From Demequinaceae bacterium (lineage in GTDB: Bacteria > Actinomycetota > Actinomycetes > Actinomycetales > Demequinaceae): a stretch of DNA of 64,000 nucleotides. The stretch's first letter is position 1; each line of letters begins with the position of its first letter. Positions 10,696-19,099 of this stretch are shown piece by piece. A program made the position numbers and the translations under genes. The notes under the pieces are model-generated. The model had not been told where the DNA came from and did not search any database. It saw only the letters and a program-made list of their open reading frames with translations. Location: contig JAFGBM010000012.1 of the NCBI GenBank assembly GCA_016933155.1, positions 62,001 through 126,000 of the forward strand, read 5' to 3'.

Positions 10696-13530
10696 CTACG
10701 ACTGGTCCAGTCTGTCCCATTCGAGGCCCGGTTGCGACTCCACGGGCCCGTGCCGCGCCACCTGGTCCGCACCAGCCGTGAGGTCGTGCCACGAGGTGGC
10801 GAGGGTGTTGAAGAGGATCGCGTCTTGCGCGCGTTCCTTCTCGGCGACTTTGTAGAGGCGGAGCGCCAGGGTCTGCACTTCGGCCCGGTCAATCACCCCT
10901 TGCGCCTTGGCCATGAGTGCGCTGGCGGCGTCCAAACCCAGGGAGTCGAGAAGCCGGATCAGGTGCATCGCTCCCTCCCACACGGATGTGTGCTTGTCGG
11001 TGGCTGGGTCCCAATCCGTGGGCATCAACCTGGGTTCGATCAGCTGCACCTTGCCAGCCTTGCTCGTGAGGACACCTCCGCGCGCGAGCCCTTCGACCGA
11101 AGTGTTCATGGCGCGGGCGAGCACGTCTGCTTGGCCGAAATCCTGGGCGGTCCACCCGTACTGCTCGTACCACTTGATGCAGAAGCGCGTGTCGCCGTCA
11201 AGGTTCGCGTCCTGTTCGGAGAGCACCTCGTCCAGTACCTGGTTGATGAGCGCGAGTGCGGTCTTGACGGTCATGGCCGCGCCGTCCGCCTCGACGACCT
11301 TGCTGTGGCGCGAGAAGATCGCCATACCCGGCCCGATGGTCGCCTGAGCAAGGTCAACGGCCGCGATCGCCCCCTGCTTCATTTCGGCAAGAGCATGAGG
11401 AAGGTCACGTTTCAGTTCCGCGATGAACGACCCCCTCGCGACGGCACCAGCCGTCGCCTCGCGCGGGCGGAGGGCGAGAACAATGGACGACGCGAGGGCG
11501 TTGGTTCCTGAGGCGATCATCCGGTTGCTCAGTTCGCTCCGCACCGGCCACGTCGCGGTGATGGCCCATCCCGAGCGGATCATTCCCTCAAGGAGCGTGG
11601 ACCACCCGGTCGAGGCGATGCCCTCGGCCTCGAGTTCAGCTTGCTTGAATGCGTAGTAGACGGTGATGGGGAAGTCATCGAGCGCGGTCTCCCGGGCACG
11701 CGCAAACACACGCTCGAATCCCTGCTCGAAGAACTTCGACGCGCCTTCCTTTCCGTCGTGGCGGTAGGGGTTCGCGACGAGTTCCTCCGCCTTCGGCACA
11801 AGGACGGTACTCAGGAGTTGCGGGTGGATGTCATGGATCGAGCGGCGGAGCCACACGTAGAAGAAGTCGGAGAGGTCTGAGTAACCAATGTTGTCGTAGT
11901 ACGGCGGGTCGGTCGAGAGGAGTGCGCCCCCAAACGAGCGCGTGGCCGCATCGGCCTGGGCGGCGTACGCAGTGATCTCTGCGCCGGGAAGAGCGTCGAG
12001 AACTCGCGTGACCCAACTGAGGTCTTCGACATAGCTGCCTGATGAACTCGCGAAAGGGTTGCTCTCCGCGTAGTCCCAGGTCATCGGGAGAGCCTGCCGA
12101 GCGAAGACGCCTCGCACCGCGTCCATCTTGGGGCTACTGTCCCAACTACATATGGATGATGCTTTGTTGGTAGTGCGGCTCAGGGCCATCGCGAGATAGG
12201 TGGCGACGGCGTCGGCATAGCCGGCGGCGTCGCTGCCGCCAGCTTCGAGGCGGTCACCCTTGGGTGCACCACCCGCAAGAGCATCCGCGAGCACCTGCGT
12301 CCGGGCTTCCATCACGAGGTCACTGAAAGTCGTGAGCGCTGTGAGCTGCCGGTTTGTGAAGGCATCGCTCCACCGAGGCATGCCATACATCGGCAAGCGG
12401 TCTACATCGTGGTTGGGGGTCGTGACGAGCTGATCTGGAGTATCGGCGGGCCGCTCGACCCGAAGTGCAGCGTCACGGTGAGCGGCATTGGGCTGAAGGT
12501 AGTCTCGTCGAGCAGTGCCTTCCGCGACGACTGTCATCAACTGGATGCCCAGCCCACTTCCGGTTGCCTGGCTACGAATGGCATCGTTTGTTGCCACAGA
12601 CCCGCACGCGAGGCACCTGCCCTTGCCGTGATCCATGGTCCCGCCCGCATCGTCCGTTGGCGCCCCGGCCGCATCGTGCCCGATGCTGAACTCGACACGT
12701 CGTCCGCCGCGAGCGCTGGCATCGTCCACAACCGTCGGGATCACGTACGCAGGGCGGTTCTTCTTCTTGCTCAGCCACCACGAGCGCACGAGCGGCATCT
12801 CAATGCCGCACGCCGGGTTGGGGCACGTGACCGTGCGGGCCCAGATCCATGCGATGACCGTCGCCTGCGACCCGTCGGCGAGTGTCGCCTTGGGGTAAAG
12901 GTGGCCGATGCGTTCCTCGGCACGGTCGCGCATCCACACGCCGTAGCGGCGGACGTCCTCGGCGAGGCCGGTCGCGCGCGGCCAGGCGCCCATCTTGGTC
13001 GCGGCCGCACCGGGGAACACCGGCGGGCGGCCCGCGAACTTGGGCGGGATCTCGATGAGCGCCTTGTTGATGAGCACCGCGACCGGGTTGAGGTCGCTCG
13101 CGTGGGCCTCGAGTCCGAGGCGCTGCGCTTCGAGCGGGATGGTGCCGCCGCCCGCGAACGGGTCGAGGATGGCGGGCGGGTGGCCTCCCGTGGAGTTCAG
13201 GATCTCCTGGTGCGCCTGCTTGAACAGGGCGGTGTCGTTGATGTTCTCCCACACCACGAGCTTGCGGATGATGTCGTGGAGGCGTTCACGTTCCTTCGCC
13301 TGATCCTCCTCGGTGGGGAAGCGGTCCGGGTGCGATGAGGGGTCGTCGACGAGCTGGGCGAAGAGGACAGCGCGGGCGGCGGCGAGGGGTCGTCGGGCCC
13401 ACCAGAGGTGCAAGGTGGACGGGTGGCCGTGGCGGATGGACTTCTCGCGCGCGGACTCGCGGTTGATGTCCTCGAGCGGGAGGGAGACCTCGATGAGTTT
13501 GCGCTTCAGAGCGGGGTCCATGCCCCCCAT
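10696..13530 (-). CDS. DUF1156 DNA methyltransferase (anti-phage associated)
   Basis: A 944-residue amino-methyltransferase. The DUF1156 N-terminus is unmistakable (KLIEVSLPLEDINRESAREK, then HGHPSTLHLWWARRPLAAAR). The SAM-binding motif I, DPFAGGGT, is at residues 123-130 and the catalytic DPPYYDNIGY near 539, so motif I precedes the DPPY. A zinc-ribbon-like insertion has CPNPACG near 236 and CLACG near 308. It probably methylates host DNA (N6-adenine or N4-cytosine) to mark self. ATG 13530 is given; ATG 13521 is an alternative with a better-spaced AGGA. It lies upstream of the DUF499 gene in one operon. No classical restriction endonuclease is adjacent. Confidence 0.9.
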   Translation of the reverse strand: MGGMDPALKRKLIEVSLPLEDINRESAREKSIRHGHPSTLHLWWARRPLAAARAVLFAQLVDDPSSHPDRFPTEEDQAKERERLHDIIRKLVVWENINDTALFKQAHQEILNSTGGHPPAILDPFAGGGTIPLEAQRLGLEAHASDLNPVAVLINKALIEIPPKFAGRPPVFPGAAATKMGAWPRATGLAEDVRRYGVWMRDRAEERIGHLYPKATLADGSQATVIAWIWARTVTCPNPACGIEMPLVRSWWLSKKKNRPAYVIPTVVDDASARGGRRVEFSIGHDAAGAPTDDAGGTMDHGKGRCLACGSVATNDAIRSQATGSGLGIQLMTVVAEGTARRDYLQPNAAHRDAALRVERPADTPDQLVTTPNHDVDRLPMYGMPRWSDAFTNRQLTALTTFSDLVMEARTQVLADALAGGAPKGDRLEAGGSDAAGYADAVATYLAMALSRTTNKASSICSWDSSPKMDAVRGVFARQALPMTWDYAESNPFASSSGSYVEDLSWVTRVLDALPGAEITAYAAQADAATRSFGGALLSTDPPYYDNIGYSDLSDFFYVWLRRSIHDIHPQLLSTVLVPKAEELVANPYRHDGKEGASKFFEQGFERVFARARETALDDFPITVYYAFKQAELEAEGIASTGWSTLLEGMIRSGWAITATWPVRSELSNRMIASGTNALASSIVLALRPREATAGAVARGSFIAELKRDLPHALAEMKQGAIAAVDLAQATIGPGMAIFSRHSKVVEADGAAMTVKTALALINQVLDEVLSEQDANLDGDTRFCIKWYEQYGWTAQDFGQADVLARAMNTSVEGLARGGVLTSKAGKVQLIEPRLMPTDWDPATDKHTSVWEGAMHLIRLLDSLGLDAASALMAKAQGVIDRAEVQTLALRLYKVAEKERAQDAILFNTLATSWHDLTAGADQVARHGPVESQPGLEWDRLDQS

Positions 13531-13607
13531 CCTATTGACCGCCCCGACAGGATGCTCGGCATGCGAGCGTCACCGACAACAACCAGCGGAGTGTCGGAGG
13601 GTGGCAC

Positions 13608-13613
13608 TAGCAT
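13608..13613 (+). promoter_or_regulatory. -10 element of a probable leaderless TAC transcript
   Basis: TAGCAT ends six bases before the ATG at 13620, so transcription would start at or next to the start codon. No Shine-Dalgarno sequence is spaced correctly. No convincing -35 is visible. The same TANNNT-N6/7-start layout occurs before several other genes here. Confidence 0.45.
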
Positions 13614-13619
13614 CCGGAC

Positions 13620-14081
13620 ATGACCATCTCGCGCTGCTGTCGGCCGCAGAACAGTCCGTACTTCTGGTACGACTTCATCGACACGGCCAACAAGTCGGTC
13701 GTACGCTTCAACGAATGGCTTGAAGGATTGCCGATCGCGTCCCGCCAAGACGTTGTGGGCATGATTCAGGTTCAAGAGGATCGGGCAACGAAGGGGCGCC
13801 TCCCCAAGGGCGCTCCATACCAGATTGAACCGGTGCACACCTACGAGCACATGTTCGAGATGAAGTGGGAAGTCACCGAACCGGGCACTCGAAGGGTCCG
13901 CTTGATCAGGCAGTACCACGCCGAACCCGAGGCGGAGAAGAAAGCCCTCGTACGCCTGCACCGCCACCTCAAGCGGGTTGATGATCGAGAGACGATTTGG
14001 GCTTGGCAACAGGATGAAATCAAGTTCGCCAAGATGCGCTTCGATGCCTGGCCAGGAGTCGGATCCACCACCTTGCGGTAA
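13620..14081 (+). CDS. HigB/RelE-like toxin of a TAC module
   Basis: A 153-residue protein I assign as the toxin of a toxin-antitoxin-chaperone system. It has a RelE/HigB-like pattern: VVRFNEWLEGLP (helix), YEHMFEMKWEV and RRVRLIRQY (strands), then a basic helix ending WQQDEIKFAKMRFDAW, resembling mycobacterial HigB1 in order and spacing. HigB toxins are ribosome-dependent or free mRNA endonucleases. The assignment rests mainly on context: an XRE antitoxin and a SecB-like protein follow on the same strand. It is divergent from the DUF1156 methyltransferase (89 bases between starts). Similarity to HigB is weak by eye, so the fold is not certain. Confidence 0.65.
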   Translation: MTISRCCRPQNSPYFWYDFIDTANKSVVRFNEWLEGLPIASRQDVVGMIQVQEDRATKGRLPKGAPYQIEPVHTYEHMFEMKWEVTEPGTRRVRLIRQYHAEPEAEKKALVRLHRHLKRVDDRETIWAWQQDEIKFAKMRFDAWPGVGSTTLR

Positions 14082-14083
14082 CG

Positions 14084-14105
14084 AATACAACCTAGAAGTT
14101 GTATT
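14084..14105. promoter_or_regulatory. Perfect inverted repeat upstream of higA: likely HigA operator
   Basis: AATACAAC (14084-14091) and GTTGTATT (14098-14105) form a perfect 8-bp inverted repeat with a 6-base spacer, three bases after the toxin stop and 28 bases before the antitoxin ATG. The AT-rich symmetric half-sites suit an XRE dimer. This suggests that the antitoxin and chaperone have their own autoregulated promoter inside the module. A weak terminator is the alternative reading. Confidence 0.6.
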
Positions 14106-14133
14106 GTAGGTACTCAGCGATTAGGGAGACGTC

Positions 14134-14520
14134 ATGGACGCGAAGTGCCAACAATGGCGTGCAACTGCACTTGCAGGCAACGACCTCGATATGCGGATCA
14201 AGCTCATCGAAATCAGGCGCGCCAACAACATCACCCAAGAGGATGTCGCCAAAGCGCTAGGGATCTCCCAGCAGGCCGTCTCGGCATTCGAACGCCTTGA
14301 GTCTGATCCGCGGCTCTCGACGATTCGTCAATACGCCAACGCCATCGGCGCCATGGTTCGACATGATGTCCGAGCTGATGGGGATCGTGATGACGACCTC
14401 GAGTGGTTCGACTTCAACCATGACATCGACGTTTCGGTGACACTCCCGGCAACCGGCCAGAGCGTCATCTCTCGCGAGGCGGTGACCGGCGCGAAGAACG
14501 ACTTCGCCCTGACATCGTGA
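14134..14520 (+). CDS. XRE-family antitoxin (HigA-like) of the TAC module
   Basis: A 128-residue DNA-binding antitoxin. Residues ~21-73 form a helix-turn-helix (IRRANNITQEDVAKALGISQ, QAVSAFERLESDPRLSTI). A ~50-residue tail follows (WFDFNHDIDVSVTLPATGQ...), which fits a chaperone-addiction segment as in mycobacterial HigA1. The ATG has GGGAG upstream. The stop overlaps the SecB-like gene start (GTGA), so antitoxin and chaperone are translationally coupled. It probably binds the 14084-14105 palindrome and represses the module. Confidence 0.8.
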   Translation: MDAKCQQWRATALAGNDLDMRIKLIEIRRANNITQEDVAKALGISQQAVSAFERLESDPRLSTIRQYANAIGAMVRHDVRADGDRDDDLEWFDFNHDIDVSVTLPATGQSVISREAVTGAKNDFALTS

Positions 14521-14999
14521 CCACCGCGAAAGGCATCGCAGACGCGAAGGCGCTTCTGGGTATCTGCGAACTCACGGGAATACGGTTCTGGGAGGAGTCT
14601 GTGCGTCGTCAGGCCACCGAGACTCCGGCCGACCCGACCGCGTCTTCCGACGCGCATGAAGCCGGGATCCGCATCAGCACGAAGATCGGTGCGAACGAGA
14701 CTGAACTCCACTTTCGATTTCGGCTCAACCTCGATGACGTTGACGCCAAGTACGTGTGTGATATCGAGACGATCTTCGCTCTTACCGAGCATTCAACCTC
14801 GGAGGTCACCGAAGAGGTACGCCGCGAGTTCGCCGAAAAGGTGGCGTTCATGGTCGCCTTCTCGCACATGCGGGCGTCAATTCTCGGCTCGGCTGGACGC
14901 CTGGGCATTGGGCAGCCGGTGCTCCCACTCATGCGCCTTGGGGAGTTCAGTATCGGGAGTCCCGTCACTCCCGAGAATGCCGAGACGGACTACTCCTAG
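14517..14999 (+). CDS. SecB-like chaperone of the TAC module
   Basis: A 160-residue SecB-fold protein. The strands alternate as in SecB (ISTKIGANETELHFRFRLNL, YVCDIETIFALTEH), then come two C-terminal helices containing FMVAFSHMRASILGSAGRLGIGQPVLPLMR, comparable to the SecB/Rv1957 block (YIREYVYDLTGRLALPPL). An actinobacterial SecB beside a HigBA-like pair is a hallmark of TAC systems, where the chaperone protects the antitoxin from aggregation and degradation. The GTG start overlaps the antitoxin stop. It converges on the helicase gene 56 bases later. Some TAC modules are anti-phage; that role here is inferred from the location. Confidence 0.75.
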   Translation: MTTAKGIADAKALLGICELTGIRFWEESVRRQATETPADPTASSDAHEAGIRISTKIGANETELHFRFRLNLDDVDAKYVCDIETIFALTEHSTSEVTEEVRREFAEKVAFMVAFSHMRASILGSAGRLGIGQPVLPLMRLGEFSIGSPVTPENAETDYS

Positions 15000-15055
15000 T
15001 AAGGGGGCCTCCCTAGTGGGAGAGACGAGGGGCTCGTGAGGAAAATGAGGGACGG

Positions 15056-18000
15056 CTAGAAGGGCAATGCTGCGGCGTCCCACAACGCCTTCCACCCGTA
15101 GGTGACGCGCGTGACCGTCGGGTCATCCATGGGCGTCGCGTCGAAGGGACGGGTGACGTAGCGCACCGCGTCCAGGTGGGGGCTATCCGGGTGGACGCTC
15201 ACGAGGGCGAGCCGGTAGTTATCCGCCGCGTTCTTCCCGAGGAGGACTTCGCTCTTGGTGACTGTCACCTCAGTTGCCCCCGCCAGGCGGCCCTTGACCT
15301 CGATGAAAATGGTAGGGCCGTCGGGCACCGAAGACTGGATGTCATACCCCTTGTTGGTGCGACGCATCTCAGTCGGGACGCGATCCAAGGCGCGTTCCGC
15401 GGCTAGCGTGGCATCCACGGCTCGGCGCTCGACCTCCTCCGTTTCCCGGGCATGCTCCGGAGGAAGCGCGACCTCGTCGGGCGGAAGGACCAAGGCCACG
15501 CCTGCGACGGTGGCGGGCAAGGCCGTGAGGCGCTCGGAAGCCTCGATCTGCTTGAGCCGCCGGTCCAGTCGCCCTTCGAGATCCCGCGACTTCTCCTCGG
15601 CGTACTCGGGGGAATAGCGCACACGAACCCCCCGCCTGCGCTTATCGAGAGCTTCGAGGCGATAGCTGTCCCAGTACTTCATCTCCTTGTTGAGGCGTCT
15701 AGAGACGAGCTCCCGGGTTTTGTCCGCCACAGCCGTCATCCGTCGTTCGACAGCATCGAGGTGAAGAGGAATCGAATGCTGGGCCGCCCACGCCCGAGCT
15801 GTAGCCTCCGGGCCCGCTACAAGCCAATCTTGTTGGGCGATTTCGCGGCCGCGAGTGGTCACGGCCTCAGAGGGCACGTCGAGGTCGAGGTAGGGCGTGG
15901 ATCCCGCGGATGTGGCCTCTCCGGAGGGATGGATATCCATGAATGAGAAGGCGCGGGAGATCGTATGCGGTTGAGGGGTGCTTCCGTCGCGGATTTCCTC
16001 GGTGAGCGCGACGAACAGGCGTGGCTCGCTACTATCGGGATCCGCCCAGATCGTTCCCCGGCGGAGGGTGTCGCCATACTTCTCCGTGATCATCGACCCC
16101 ACGGTGTCCAGCAAGGGATGGCCGGGGGCGAGCAGATCCGCCCGTGGGGGTCCCTCCACCTTGTCGAGGTCGAAGGTCACACGCTCGTAGTGGCTGATGA
16201 GGGGGGTGCGGGTGGGGGTGCGGCGGGATGCGTCGATCAATGCCGCCGGTACGCGGGTGATTTCGAAGCGCCTGGATTCCCGCTCGACCATGCGACCGCC
16301 GAGGTCCTCGAAAGCCGTCCGGAAGAAGGCTTGGATGTGGTGTGGCTGGAGGCGCCTCGCCTGAGCCTCGTCCATCTCCCTGCGAACCTTCTCCACATCC
16401 TCCGCTGGCATGTCGATGGAGTTGAGGGAGTTTTCCTTGATGAGTTCGGGGATGCCGAGACTGACCGCGGCGTCGATGACCATCTCCAGCCGGGCCCTGA
16501 CCTCGGGCTGATCGCCATACCGGATAGCCTCCATCATCAGCTTCTCCAAAGGTCGACCCTCGAAGGCGTTCCCGATGACATCGAAGACCTTTCCGCCGTA
16601 GGCCTCACGTTGGATGGCGATCTTCTCCAGGAGGGTCTGGTAGACCTGACCTTCGCGAGTCTCCGCGGCGACAAGGTTCCAGAGGTGACACACCTCCGTC
16701 TGACCGATGCGGTGGATGCGACCGAATCGTTGTTCGATCCGGTTGGGGTTCCAGGGCAGGTCGTAGTTGACCATAAGGTGCGCGCGCTGAAGGTTGATGC
16801 CCTCGCCAGCCGCGTCCGTCGCCACGAGGATCCGAACCTTTGGATCCTTCGAGAATGACTCCCGGATGGATCGTCGATCCTCCCTGCGCGTGCCGCCATG
16901 GATCGTCACAACCGCGTCGCCTCGGCCGAGGAAGTCGCCGATGCGTTTGACGAGGTAAGTGAGGGTGTCGCGGTGCTCGGTGAACACGATGAGCTTGTCC
17001 ACGTTAGGAGAGTCCGGCGCCGAAGCCACTTTGTCGCCCAAGATGGCGCTCAGCTGTTGCCACTTCGCGTCCGTTCCAGCGTGATAGACCCGCCTGGCGA
17101 GTTCGACCAAGCGCTCAAGACTGCTGATCTCGATGGCGAGTTCTTCGGCGGTCATGGCAGCGGTCGCCGAATCCATGATCTCTTCCTCGAGGACCTCCAC
17201 CTCGTCGCTCGTGAAGTCCTCCATTGCCTCATAGAAGGCACTCGGATCCATTGCGCTATCCAAGGACCGGATCTCATCCTCCATCCAGGACTCCAACACG
17301 GAACCCTGGGCGACCTTGCGCATCTTGTCGCGCTGGGACTCCAGGCGTGCCTTGCGACGCTCAAGGCTACGGAGAATGGCCTCCGGGCTAGATGCCAAAC
17401 GGCGCTGAAGGACGGTGAGGGCAAATCCCACCCTGTTGCCCCGTCGTCCCTCTCCCGCGTCCTTGAGCCGGTCGGCGCGGTTCATCTCGTCGCGCACGTA
17501 GGCGGAGACCTGCTCATAGAGGTCTCGCTCCGCGGGCGAGAGCATGTAGTTGGCCGTGTAGGCGAAACGCTCCGGAAAGAGGCGCTTGCCCTCCATGGTC
17601 AGGAGGTCCTCCTTGATCATCCGGCGCATGATGTCTCGAGCGTCGTCGCGGGCGGCCTTTGGATCATGGTGGCCCTCGAACCGATCGGGGTCGAGGAGGG
17701 AGAGAAAGAGCTGGTACGCCTGATCGTCGCCTGCGTGCGGGGTGGCGGTCATGAGCAAGAAGTGACGGGTGTTGGTGCTGAGGATCTGGCCGAGTTGGTA
17801 CCGGAGCGTGGTCTTGAGTTCGTTGCCGTAGTAGTTGGCGGACATACGGTGCGCTTCGTCGACGACGATGACGTCCCACTCAACCTGCTCCAGGAGGGGG
17901 TGAAGGTCGTCGCGTCGTGCGAGGTGGTCCATACGGGCAATGAGGTAGGGATGCTGATCGAAGACGTTGCCACCGGTGGCGTTCTCGATGAGGTCGTTGC

Positions 18001-18748
18001 TGAGTAGGTCGAAGTGGAGGCCGAACTTCTCGCGGAGTTCATCCTGCCACTGCTCGACGAGGCTCCCCGGGGGAACGATGAGGCAGCGGTCCAGGTCGCC
18101 CCGGAGCAGGAGCTCTTTGAGGTAGAGGCCAGCCATGATCGTCTTGCCGGCGCCGGGGTCGTCCGCGAGGAGGTAGCGGAGTGGGGTGCGCTGGAGCAGT
18201 TCGCCATACACGGCGCGGATCTGGTGCGGGAGGGGGTCGATCTGGCTGGTAGTGACGGCAAGCATGGGGTCGTAGAGCGCGGCGTTCTTAATCCGGAGGG
18301 CCTCCGCGGCGAGGCGCCAGGCGTGCGGGTCAGCGTCGAAGGTGGCCTGGCCGTTGCCGCCCGCGCCCGTGTGTTGGCGAAGACTGGCCTCGTCCTTGCG
18401 GAAAAGGAGGGCCTCGCCGGTCTTTCCCTCCGAATCCCGGTAAACGACGTTGACGACGTCAGCGCCGTGGCGTTCGATAGCGACGACCGTCACCACACCG
18501 GGGAGGCTGGGAGCGCTGACTCGTTGGCCCGGGGCGAGCGCTGCGAAAGCGTCCGGCTGCGGGGTCTCGAATTCGCTCACAGGCTCGATCCCCTCCTTCG
18601 GCGGGTAGCAAGTCGCCGCCTGCACCGAACCTATCGCACCGAGTAGGCGGGTGCCCTGAGAAATGGCAGGAAACCCTGTGCCGCCTTCTAGTAAGACGTC
18701 GGTCCCCGCCCACCCGTCGGCCGTCCTGACAATCCTGAGCGTCGTCAT
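15056..18748 (-). CDS. SNF2-family helicase with C-terminal DUF3883 (anti-phage associated)
   Basis: A 1230-residue superfamily 2 helicase/translocase. Motif I LLADDPGAGKT lies near residue 196, DEAH (VVDEAHRMS) near 299, and motif VI (QRFGRIHRIGQ) near 673. The C-terminus has a DUF3883 domain (KGYDIQSS...IFIEVKGRL near 1130-1160), a PD-(D/E)xK-like fold whose E-V-K looks nuclease-like. It is read in the same direction as the methyltransferase and DUF499 genes, but the TAC module separates them. The first ~70 residues look foreign to the family; the recognisable part begins near FAALAPGQRV. The reading frame stays open upstream to 18881 without a start codon, so the N-terminus is uncertain. 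Confidence 0.88.
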   Translation of the reverse strand: MTTLRIVRTADGWAGTDVLLEGGTGFPAISQGTRLLGAIGSVQAATCYPPKEGIEPVSEFETPQPDAFAALAPGQRVSAPSLPGVVTVVAIERHGADVVNVVYRDSEGKTGEALLFRKDEASLRQHTGAGGNGQATFDADPHAWRLAAEALRIKNAALYDPMLAVTTSQIDPLPHQIRAVYGELLQRTPLRYLLADDPGAGKTIMAGLYLKELLLRGDLDRCLIVPPGSLVEQWQDELREKFGLHFDLLSNDLIENATGGNVFDQHPYLIARMDHLARRDDLHPLLEQVEWDVIVVDEAHRMSANYYGNELKTTLRYQLGQILSTNTRHFLLMTATPHAGDDQAYQLFLSLLDPDRFEGHHDPKAARDDARDIMRRMIKEDLLTMEGKRLFPERFAYTANYMLSPAERDLYEQVSAYVRDEMNRADRLKDAGEGRRGNRVGFALTVLQRRLASSPEAILRSLERRKARLESQRDKMRKVAQGSVLESWMEDEIRSLDSAMDPSAFYEAMEDFTSDEVEVLEEEIMDSATAAMTAEELAIEISSLERLVELARRVYHAGTDAKWQQLSAILGDKVASAPDSPNVDKLIVFTEHRDTLTYLVKRIGDFLGRGDAVVTIHGGTRREDRRSIRESFSKDPKVRILVATDAAGEGINLQRAHLMVNYDLPWNPNRIEQRFGRIHRIGQTEVCHLWNLVAAETREGQVYQTLLEKIAIQREAYGGKVFDVIGNAFEGRPLEKLMMEAIRYGDQPEVRARLEMVIDAAVSLGIPELIKENSLNSIDMPAEDVEKVRREMDEAQARRLQPHHIQAFFRTAFEDLGGRMVERESRRFEITRVPAALIDASRRTPTRTPLISHYERVTFDLDKVEGPPRADLLAPGHPLLDTVGSMITEKYGDTLRRGTIWADPDSSEPRLFVALTEEIRDGSTPQPHTISRAFSFMDIHPSGEATSAGSTPYLDLDVPSEAVTTRGREIAQQDWLVAGPEATARAWAAQHSIPLHLDAVERRMTAVADKTRELVSRRLNKEMKYWDSYRLEALDKRRRGVRVRYSPEYAEEKSRDLEGRLDRRLKQIEASERLTALPATVAGVALVLPPDEVALPPEHARETEEVERRAVDATLAAERALDRVPTEMRRTNKGYDIQSSVPDGPTIFIEVKGRLAGATEVTVTKSEVLLGKNAADNYRLALVSVHPDSPHLDAVRYVTRPFDATPMDDPTVTRVTYGWKALWDAAALPF

Positions 18749-18880
18749 CGAGCCTACGAGCGCGGCCGCACCACCCGTCTGGACGAGGGCGACGAGGGAG
18801 GATTTGTCGGACTCGGCGATCAGTTTCGGCGAGGCGACCGCTTCGACGTCACCGTCGAGCCACGAACGAATCCCCGGTCA
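18749..18880 (-). other. Open frame without start codon upstream of the helicase
   Basis: The helicase frame continues upstream for 44 codons to a TGA at 18881-18883 without ATG, GTG or TTG, and reads like a protein (SWLDGDVEAVASPKLIAE, then SDKSSLVALVQTGGAAALVG). Either the helicase starts from a rare codon such as CTG, or its N-terminal ~70 residues are the tail of another gene joined to it by recombination. I do not recognise the family. Confidence 0.4.
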
Positions 18881-18912
18881 TCCGTGACACACCACCCATC
18901 GGGATGCCACAC

Positions 18913-18996
18913 GAGGAGGCATCTGCGTCGCGGTGCACACCCTCGCGTAGAAAGCGCGAAGCCCGGCAAGTCGTCCATCCGGACGCCAGCCGGGCT
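18913..18996 (+). pseudogene. 3' remnant plus terminator of a second DUF3800-like gene
   Basis: This stretch reads GGICVAVHTLA-stop at 18950 and continues into a hairpin. It matches the last codons (RGICVEVHTLA) and terminator of the gene ending at 19654. The hairpin arms are AGCCCGG (18960-18966) and CCGGGCT (18990-18996). In the intact copy they are AGCCTGG and CCAGGCT, a compensated pair change that supports a real RNA stem. The body of this second copy is missing. Confidence 0.65.
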
Positions 18997-19099
18997 CACT
19001 TCGCCGCGCTACTGCACGGCGCTCCATCAGTGTCCCACGGTCGATGGTGAGAGGAAAGCCCCGGGCCGCGAGGCCCCACTCCTGGAAGTACGCCCCGGA

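Noticed and set aside
7321-18748. DISARM or BREX system
   Set aside because: No DrmA/DrmB/DrmC (DUF1998, PLD) and no PglZ, BrxC or Lon-like genes; shared helicase and methylase classes alone are not enough.
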